DNA of 64,000 bases, taken from Amanita rubescens (Eukaryota; Basidiomycota; Agaricomycetes; Agaricales; Amanitaceae). Location of the stretch: assembly GCA_015039365.1 (NCBI GenBank), contig WION01000027.1, positions 248,001 to 312,000 on the forward strand, read 5' to 3'. The notes beneath the pieces were generated by a model that saw only the letters and a program-made list of their open reading frames with translations, had not been told where the DNA came from and did no database searches. The translations under genes and the position numbers were made by a program. This document shows positions 53,023 to 62,200 of the stretch, piece by piece (the first letter of the stretch is position 1; each line of letters begins with the position of its first letter).

Positions 53023-53265
53023 TCAAGTTCGCGAATTTGAGCATTGTACTCTGCCAACAGCTTGCAGAGTGCCGAAACTTCCTTCGTGCACTCTGTAACT
53101 AGTCCTATGTACATAGTAAGCATCGCGCCCTTGGTACGCAAGATCCGGGCTCGAAGGAAATCGAAGACGGAGAATGATAGTTGTCCAAAGCGATGGGATA
53201 GAATGTGTGACTGCAGCAAATGTTTTGCAAGTTTTTGAAATGGAGAGATTGTCCCATTGGCACAC
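53023..53265 (-). pseudogene. F-box-like fragment
   Basis: Reads NLSISKTCKTFAAVTHSIPS, then LWTTIILRLRF, resembling the SVCRxWRxLALSTPxLW part of agaricomycete F-box proteins, followed in another frame by a helical stretch (TECTKEVSALCKLLAEYNAQ). No start or complete domain is visible. Confidence 0.35.
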
Positions 53266-53517
53266 GATTTCGGTCAGGACCTCAGTACTCAGTGGGCAGG
53301 TCGAAGAATATATGAGTGTCGTCGTGCATCACGTCAAAAAAGACACAAATTTATTGGTCTGAGAAGATGATGTTCATGTTGTGAGAAAGTTTTACGTAAT
53401 GGGGTTGATGCAGCGTAAACAGCACACTCAGTATCTGTTTTCATTTCGTCCGAGTCATTTCTACAAAGTACTGTAGCTCAAACAAGCTAAGGTTCAAAAA
53501 AAAGAGAAACATGACAT

Positions 53518-55895
53518 TCACAATGATTCATCCATCGAATTACCATCTCCCTCTTGATCCGGCACCAAGACTGTGTCATCGGCCTGTTTGTATACGGAAG
53601 TTTATGAACATCCAGGTAATTTTGCTGTGTACTCACATTTTCCAAAATAGTCTCAAGGCGCTGTGCATGTAGTTCATTAAACTGGCCCAATGGCAGCTCA
53701 CTTGCATAAACTTGAGTTGACCACTTCCAATCGTCCCCCAGTTCCTGGTGATCCCGAAGTTCCATCGCATTCGTCAAGTCTGAGCCTATCATAACTAGGT
53801 GCCATTTGACATTTCTTTTGTGGTTCATCCCTTCACGGATCTCGATAAGGCCGTCTGTCGCAGCAATATGTTTTGCGCTTATCGAGTACTGTAGCGCCCA
53901 AACATCGTTGCCGTCGCGAATGATAGCATCGACACCTTTGAAGTTGGGCTTCACAGGTCGCCAGTAGAAGTCGCATGGTGGCTGGATGCGCGCCAGAGCA
54001 GTGGAGCCTGCGATAATTTTGGCAGGCACAGGAATGTCGTGTGCTTTGCCATCACGGCTATGTGCCTTAAGTGACTCACGGGTTGGTTCAGAGAGGCGGT
54101 TGTGGGCATAATGCTCAAACAGCCATCCTGCAGCATCGCGAAAAGTTGGATGACTGCTGAGCATCCTGAAAAAAGTATGTTGTTGGGCTGCCGCCTGGTG
54201 GGCCATAGCTAAGCCAAAGATGCGACAAAGAAATGGTGTTTGGATCGACAAAGCATGCTTTCCTCGCGACGTAGTATTCGGCCTGACGGTAAATATCTTA
54301 GAGGAAGTCTCGTCAGCACCGAAATCCAGACTTTCGAGCCGCGGGAAAACTATTGGGAATTCGTTTGCAAGCGTGGCGGCCGCTTGTTCGACTTCGGCCT
54401 GGTAATCATCCTCCTTGGTTTTCTTGATGAGAATGTAGATGATGATCCTGGGGCTTGGTCCATATTTCTCAAAGAGGACCTTACCTTCCGGAAAATCGAG
54501 GTTGTGGAGAGCGCTGGTATGAATACGTCAGTGGAACAACGGTGTGGTACACGATACCACGCACAGCAATGTTTGAAGCTCCTCCAACGACCACACGTCC
54601 ATGATGTACTTACGAGCGCCAAGGCGCTTTACCCAATTCTTCCAACGACGGTGAGACGGCGAGCTTGTGTATATGACGTGGAATGCTGGCTGCTGGAAGG
54701 CCATGCAAAGGCCGCGTCGACTTGATGCATCGGAATCGGAAAGTGCCCAGGTGCCTTCTGGAACTTGACTATCTGTTGTTGAATGCAAAGTTACACCGTC
54801 CTGATCGAAGAGGACAAAATTATGCTCATCGATCTGGAAAGCGACGGGGCTCTTATCATGGAGTCGACGGGCCAAAACGTAAAATAAGAATAGAGACTTT
54901 CCTATCGAACTAGATCAGCCGCCGGGACCATGCACTCGAGTCGACGCACCGATTCCTGGTTGACCTGTGACTAGCGTTGCTGACCTCTGCCCATCCGTCG
55001 TCGAGATCTTGAGTGTATCCTGAAGAATATCGTCATATGCGAAGACATACTCGTCACGGATGAGGAGGATCTTATCCGGACGAATATTTAGATTGAGGAC
55101 GCCGAAAAGCGCAAGGTCGAGAATTGAGCAGGCCATTTCACCTCTGCGGACAATCCGGTTTTCACCCCACAAATGCGTGTGGAGCTTGCGGAGTCTCGCG
55201 AGTAAGTGACTGTCGTTGGCTGAAAAGCCATGAGTTGCTGCATCATGGATGTTGGATCTGCTCACCAGAAGAGCCGGCGTTAGATTCGTTAGATGTACTT
55301 GGACTGATTGTGGCTGATGAGATCGCGGAAACAATGACGGGAAAAGGTTTTAGGGACAGAAAAGCAGGGTGGTACGAACGCAGTCCAAATCGTGAAGTTG
55401 GTAAAGGAAAAAAGTTTTCGGGCAGAATCTCATCAGCAACGTTCAGTCGCGGAGATTTACTTCCACTCACCAGCGGCACCAGTTTCTGTTCTCACGAAAA
55501 TGTGTAGACGGTCCTTGGGAACACCTTGGGGAAAGTGCCTTGAGATGGTATCCGTAAGCTCGAGGCCCAGGTTCACGAAAAACTCGAGGGATAATCGCGG
55601 AAGACGATCGGAAAGGGTCCCCATGGGTTTGATCCCCACAGGATTGACGAGCTACGCAGCGTGAGTGGAATGTTTGCATTGGCAATTAAAACATGCTCAC
55701 TTTCCACAGGACGATATTCGAGACATCTACACCGCGAAGAGCTACTTTCTTTCTTTGAATGAGTTCCGTCAGCTGGTACATGTTCTGTCCAGCATCTACA
55801 ATAACTTGAAACGGAGTCACATCGCCTTCAAGGAGGCACCAGAGCTCGCACAGGTTGGTCGTTTGCATTGGGGGTGGAAGAAGTCCGGATGACAT
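53518..55895 (-). CDS. CRN3: Crinkler-family protein, apparently intact
   Basis: Start ATG 55895 (MSSGLLPPPMQTTNLCELWC). Header exons 55701-55895 and 55471-55651 carry LLEGDVTPFQVIVDAGQ, VALRGVDVSNIVLWK, LPRLSLEFFVNLGLEL and DRLHIFVRTETGAAG. After a long intron, the pre-NTPase exon (THGFSANDSHLLARLRKL) leads to GQPGIGKS, split by an intron at about 54904-54952, and then LFLFYVLARRL, VAFQIDEHNFVLFDQDGV and TWALSDSDASS. The C-terminal domain (VLFEKYGPSPRIIIYILIKK, FDFYWRPVKPNFKGVDAII, VWALQYSISAKHIA) is the widespread fungal CRN type. A last intron at about 53584-53637 gives the tail ADDTVLVPDQEGDGNSMDES. The cellular role in fungi is unknown. It is head-to-head with PMA1 copy B. Confidence 0.8.
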
Positions 55896-55964
55896 GTAGG
55901 AGTTATAATAAAGAAGTTGTAGAGGGGAAAAATGAGAAGCAGCGTTGGACTGGAAGTCGCTCAT

Positions 55965-56039
55965 CGTAATCTGAGACCAACAATAATAGGGGCGTGACTT
56001 TAGTACTTTAGTTATTGCCGCTTTTGGTGCAGTGTTCGG
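55965..56039 (+). repeat. Direct repeat flanking PMA1 copy B, left
   Basis: CGTAATCTGAGACCAACAAT through ATAATAGGGGC to CTTTTGGTGCAGTGTTCG recurs at 58227-58290 with a 10-12 bp deletion. It bounds the pseudogene on both sides. Confidence 0.8.
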
Positions 56040-56061
56040 AGCGTGAGTCACGGTGTATAAG

Positions 56062-58050
56062 CGCTCTCCCGCTATCTCTCACTCTGGCATCCCAATACCT
56101 GCCGCTCGTGTCAAGACAGCGGCTAGGAACATTTTCGGTCCCAACCAACTAGAGAGCGCCATCCTCCAGGTATTTCCTTGCGCTGAGTAACAATGTAGTT
56201 TCTGAGTTTCATGTGGAATCCATTGTCTTGGGTCATCGAAGCAGCTGCCTTAGTTGCTATCGTCCTATCCAACGGTGATGGCAGCGTTGTTCGTCAACTC
56301 GGCGAATGCTGTCAGGGCGCTCATATTCGCTTGCTCCCAAAGCAAAGGTTAAACGCGACAGCTCATGGTCAGAAATTGAATCCGCTAATCTCGTGCCTGG
56401 TGACGTGATTGCATTCAAAATTGGTGAACTGACATTGTTCCCGCGGATTGTCGTCTAAGCGAGGCTGTCAATGTGTCGATCGATCAGGCTGCGCTCACTG
56501 GTGAATCACTTCCTCAGTCCAAGAAAGCGGGTGACCAATGTTTCTCGTAAGTTCGGAGCCGTTCTCTGTTCAACGTTTTTATTCATTCTATTCGTAGCGG
56601 TCCAACATGTAAGCAAGGTGAAGCGAAGGGTGTCGTCATCTCTACTGGTGCCAACACTTTCTTCGGTCGTGCTGCATCCCTTGTTGGTCACGATGACGAT
56701 AATACTGGTCATCTACAAAAGATTTTGTCACAAATTGGAACGTTCTGCATTGCTAGCATCGGTATCTTTATCATCGCCGAAATTTTCTGCTTGTACGCTG
56801 GATTCCGCTACAAGTACCGCCGTGGTCTCAACGATATCCTCGTCCTCTTGATTGGTGGTATTCCTATTGCCATGCCGACCGTCTTATCCGTCACACTGGC
56901 CGTTGGTGCGCAACAACTTGCAAAGCACAAGGCCATTGTCACACGTATCACCGCCATTGAAGAATTGGCGGGTGTTACCATCTTGTGTTACAACAAGACC
57001 GGCACTCTGACGACGAACAAAATTGATCATTGATCGCAATACCCTTCGCACATACGGACCCTTCTCAGCAGAGGTCATCATTCTCCTATCTGCATACGCA
57101 TCACGTACAGAGAATCAGGATGCCATCGATGCCGCCGTTATAACCGCTTTGGGTGACTTGCCGCGTGCCCGCGCTGGCATCAAGATTTTGGACTTCAAGC
57201 CCTTCAACCATATTGACAAACGCACGGAAGCTACCTACCGCGAGGAAGCAACAGGTAAACTCAGACTGAAGAGGGTCACGAAGGGCATGACGGGTATCAT
57301 CATTGAGCCCCGCACGTAACAAGACCGAGGAGATTGAAAATCGTCTCGAGGCCGACATCGAGGAATTCGCTTCTTGTGGTCTCCGTGCCCTTGCCGTCGC
57401 ATATGAAGAATTGGAAGATGATGATCCGGAAGCCGAAGGCAATGGCTTTGAGCTCATCGGTCTGCTCCCCGTCATCGACCCACCTCGCGAAGATACTAAA
57501 TCAACAATCGATGATGCTCTTGCTCTCGGCGTCAGGGTCAAGATGATCACTGGTGATCAGTTAGCTATTGCCAAGGAAACGGGACGTCGTCTCGGTCTCG
57601 GTGATCAGTTTTGAAGGACGGTCCACCCCCCGGCGGCAAATTCAGCTCTCTCGACGACCTGATTCTTGATGCAGACGGTTTCGCTGGCGTATTCCCCGAG
57701 CACAAGTATGAAATAGTCAAGCGTCTTCAAGGCCTCGGTCATCTTTGCGCTATGACTGGTGACGGTGCCAACGATGCCCCAGCTCTCTCTCGTGCCAACG
57801 TCGGTATCGCTGTCGAGGGTGCTACGGACGCTGCCCGTGGCGCAGCCGACATTGTCTTGACTGAACCAGGTCTTTCCACCATTGTCCATGCCATTCGCGG
57901 ATCCCGTATCGTCTTCCAACGATGCGCAACTACTCCATTTATGCCTGCGCCGTCACTATTCGTATCGTTGTCTGCTTCTCCATTCTGGCTTTCGCTTTCA
58001 AGTTTGCGCTGTTTAGGGAGATTCTACAACGTGTGGGTGATATGGAGAAG
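56062..58050 (+). pseudogene. PMA1: PMA1-type plasma-membrane H+-ATPase, copy B, truncated
   Basis: More of the N-terminus remains than in copy A ([20 protein letters not shown] near 56211). IGIFIIAEIFCLYAGFRYKY, LIGGIPIAMPTVLSVTLAVG and QQLAKHKAIVTRITAIEELA are intact. The phosphorylation loop reads CYNKTGTL, again with Asn in place of the catalytic Asp, followed by the same extra A as copy A. Other shifts lie at 56430, 57315 and 57612. [17 protein letters not shown] is kept. Sequence leaves the family after FAFKFA near 58005, so the last membrane helices and regulatory tail are missing. Shared lesions show that both copies descend from an already broken gene. Confidence 0.9.
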
Positions 58051-58226
58051 GAAACGGCGATGGGGTGGTGGTATGCTAATCTTGAGGAGTTGAGGGGTGC
58101 TGTTCGAGGTGGAGATGGGGAGCGGTGAATTGAATTGGACGCTGTCGCTGTTGTGCGCATTTACTAGAAATGGGATCTACTGTTTCACCATCTTTGCAGG
58201 TCGTTTCTCCAGGCATCGACCCTTTC

Positions 58227-58290
58227 CGTAATCAGAAACCAACAATAATAGGGGCACTTTAGTTATTATCGCTTTTGGTGCAGTGTTCGA
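58227..58290 (+). repeat. Direct repeat flanking PMA1 copy B, right
   Basis: Partner of 55965-56039, same orientation, ending GCTTTTGGTGCAGTGTTCGA. Confidence 0.8.
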
Positions 58291-58850
58291 ACTCCGCTGA
58301 CAATTCGGAGCCTATACGAATAAGATCCTCTTTTTGTCTTCTATGGACACCTGCCTGTCCCACATGCCCCCTCTAATTAGCTGAGACATGTGCTCTACTG
58401 CCCTGGGTAATTAGAGCCTCTAATAGCTCCTCCTGCATCCTGCTATACATCTTCCCTAATCCTGCAATAAATTTTCAACTTTTTGTGCTGCCCCCAGCTA
58501 TACTATTATTAGTACATCTAATTAGAGTACCCTATATAGTATATGGCCCAGCAATAAAGTTCTTTCAAATTAGCCTCATTCCCATTAATCTGGCTATAAA
58601 TCACAGTAAATTTGAACTTTGTTGATGTGTACTTTCAAAGTGAAGGGAGCAGAGGAAGTGATTGGAACAATTGCCTCAGCCTTGGTAGGCACCTTGTTAC
58701 AAATGTAAAATTGAATTTATTTTGCATACTAAGACATTCACCCAATTTGCAATACATGTATATGTTTATATGTATGGCTTGTCTCAAGAACACATGCATA
58801 CAATCATGCAAAAACACAATTTGCATTTCAGACTTGGCCCTTGCCAGGTA
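58291..58850. other. A+T-rich intergenic
   Basis: Composition changes from the mixed sequence upstream to A+T-rich DNA that continues to the window end. No gene is supported. Confidence 0.45.
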
Positions 58851-59008
58851 CAGTAGACTTGCTCACAATGAGTAACCTACTAATGTATGTGTACATACAG
58901 TAGTTGCTCATATTCATCATCCTTAGGCCAAAGACAGTGCTCATAATCCATTGGAAAATGGTCATTGGTGGGAACAACTGCTAGTATGCATTATGAGCAA
59001 GTCTACTG
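58851..59008. mobile_element. Tc1/mariner-like MITE, 158 bp
   Basis: Terminal inverted repeats CAGTAGACTTGCTCA (then C or T, AATG) face each other at 58851 and 59008, and each is flanked directly by TA, the usual Tc1/mariner target duplication. There is no coding capacity. It lies 246 bp beyond the 3' exon of the micro-exon gene. Confidence 0.8.
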
Positions 59009-59253
59009 TAACAACTTCTCTCACAATGTCTAGAACCAATGCAACTTTCATAAATAGGTATAGCTCTGGATGGAATTTGTGCAAAATGGGACAAATCATG
59101 TAGAAAGGGCTGAGGGAAGGCATAAAACATGGCATATGCTAACATGTCCTAGGTGCTGTCTTGGAAATTGATGTTGTTCATGATCCTTGCTATAGAAGTT
59201 TGAGCAGTGCATCATGGACATGAAATAAATTGTTACTCAACCACATACCGCTA

Positions 59254-62200
59254 TCAGATTTGTGCTATGAGTTCATAAATGAATCCATGTAGATCTTGAT
59301 GATTAGAAGGCAAAGACACTGAAGTAATGCAAGTTTTCAGTTTCTCCACATAACCATCCCTTTTGAACTGATCCAAAGCCTCCACAATTAATTCCTCAAA
59401 TGGCTGGATTTTTTGAAACAGTAGCTTGGAAATGATTGATTTCTTGGCTGGCTTCCCTATCCAGAATGAGAGTTTTGCAATGATAGCCATTGCTTAAAAA
59501 TATCAGTCCCTTCAATGAAATGTAAATAACAAGTATGCACTACCAGCTAAAATTTGACAAGAAGTAGGCTAGTTGCAGAAGCATCAATTGACAATTGCTG
59601 TATCATGTGAGGAAAGAGAAATCTTACATTTGCTGAAAATATCTGTGATTTTCTAAATAAAGTATGAAGTTGAGGCTGACAATGGAAAAAATAAAGATTC
59701 TGAATTTGACTTGGTAGTGGACCTACAAACTAGATGAAGTGTAGTACATTAGCTATGCATCACAGATGCAGGAATGTGCCTTACAGTTGCTGAGAATGGT
59801 GCTGATTTATCCCCAAACAATGAAAGTAGTTCAGGCTGATCACAGGAAGAATGAAAAATCAAGTGCAGTATTGGAGTGGACATACAATCTAATACTAGAT
59901 TAGCATGGTATTGATACTTTGTGGTGTTTCTCACCTAGCAGGAATGAACTATGAGAGAATGTCAAAATTGAAAGTATATCATCTTACAATCTATGATACA
60001 GGGATGATTGTCAATGTAGCACAGAAATAGATTTTCATTTACTTTCTGTCAAATGTATGTCAAAATGCAATGTCTTAGATGAAATCCCAATTTCACTTAC
60101 TCTCTGCATTTATGTGAAACATCATGAGAAAAAAAAGCAAAAAGAGTACTACCACTTACTTTCTGTTGTTCATAGAAAAACAAATGTTAAGAGTGTCAGG
60201 TGATGGAGGCCTGGTGTCACATACAATCTAATTATAGTAATGAGATAGAACTGAAAGAAATGTTGTCACTTACAAACTATTTATCATGAGAGGTGGCATG
60301 AGGTGACATGTTGGACACAAATGATGGTGTTACTCACTTTCTGTTGCTCATAAAATGTGATGAGATAAATTGCAGACCATAAAGGCTGTTGTAGTAAACT
60401 CACATGCTATTATGTAGTTGTAGGATGTGTTAAGATAAGGCCACCCAATGAAATGATGAGCTCACCCTCTGTTACAATTGATATTCATTGCTAAATTAAT
60501 GTGGGGTTCCACTCACTTTCTATTAAGATAACATTTGTTGCAACTGTTGTTGCAAGAAATTGCTGAATCACTTACATCCTGTGACACATGATATCAGATC
60601 TAATAAATTGTTCACAAAGAGAATGTAACTTTCTCTCTGTTGGTTAAGAGAAGTTGTAATTATGACAGCTTGGGTTTTTGGACACAAGTAAAAGATCACT
60701 TACTTCCTGTTAATCAGGTTTGCTTAGAGGTCCAAGTAGAGACAAGAATAACATCACTGACATGCTGTGGGTGGAACATATGTTGGCCATATTGTGAGAA
60801 GTGATGAGATGGTGGTCAGGAAAAAGCAAATGCAATATTACTCACATGCTGTTTGTAATAGAATGAGACTGCATGGTAAGGAATAAAGGTGGTGCCACTC
60901 ACTTTCTGTTAACCATAGGATGAGCTGCAATGGCACTTGATAAAGGGGGGAAAAGGTATCACTCACAATCTATTGGTCATGGGATGAGCTGCAATAGGTA
61001 AAAAAAAGAATATTGGCACTCACTCCCTGTTGTACATGAGAATCCATAAGACTGCATGGCAAAGAAATGCAGCATCACTCACATACTGTTGGTCATGGGA
61101 TGGAATGCAATGAGAACACATGTCAGAAAAAATGCAGTGTCACTCACTGCCTGTTGGTCATGCAAGAGACTGAATGAGACTGAATGGTAAAGAAAGAAAT
61201 ATGTGACACTCACTTCCTGTTAGTCATTGGGATGAAATACAATGAGACTGCAGGGTAGAGAAAAACATTTCAGTCTTGCTCACTTGCTATTAGTCATGGG
61301 ATAAAATGCAATGTGACTGCAGGATAAAACAAAAATGTAGTGTCACTCACATTCTGTTGGTTATGAGATGAAATGCAATGAGACTGCATGGTTAATGAAA
61401 CTCACAAACTGTTGGTCATGAGATGAAATGCAGTCAAGACTGTATGGTAAAGAAAAAATGCAATGTCCTCACTCTCTGTTGGCCATGGGATGAAACACAA
61501 TAAGATTACTCAGTAAAGAAACACATGCAGTATCACTCACAAACTGTTGTTCATGGGATTATGCTGCATGGTAAATTAAAAAATGCAGTGTCACTCACTC
61601 CCTATTTTCCATGGAATGAAACACAATGAGACTGCATGGTAAAGATAAAATGCAGCATAACTTACATACTGATGGTCATGTGAAAAAATGCCATGAGACT
61701 GCAGCATGCTAAAGAAAACAATGCAGTGCCACTTACTCCCTGTTGGTCATGGAATGAATGTAATGACTGCATGGTAAACAATGGAGTGTCACTCACAACC
61801 TGTTGGTGATGTGAGACTTTGGGAATGCAGCATGATAGAGAAAAAAAATGTCACTCACATACTGTTGGTTGCAAGATGAAATGCAATGAGACTGCATTCT
61901 AAAGAGAAAAAATGCAGTGTCCTCACTGTCTGTTGGCCATGAGATGAAATGCTATGAGAAAATGCAGTGTCACTCACTTCCTGTTGATCATAGGATGAAA
62001 TGAAATGAGACTCCATGGTAAATAAAAAATACAGTGTACTCACATACTGTTGACAAAATCCATGATGCAGTCTCATTAAATTAAAAAACGCAATGTCACT
62101 CACTTCCTGTTAGTCATGAGATGAATTGCAATGAGACTCCATGGCAAAAAACAAAATAGAGTGTCACTGACATGCTGTTGGTCATGGGATAAAAATTCAA

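Noticed and set aside
59575..59620. Extra 5 nt micro-exon CAATT (AG|CAATT|GTCAAT) between 59628 and 59546
   Set aside because: The donor GTCAAT is weak and including it would break the frame into the terminal exon. Kept only as a possibility.
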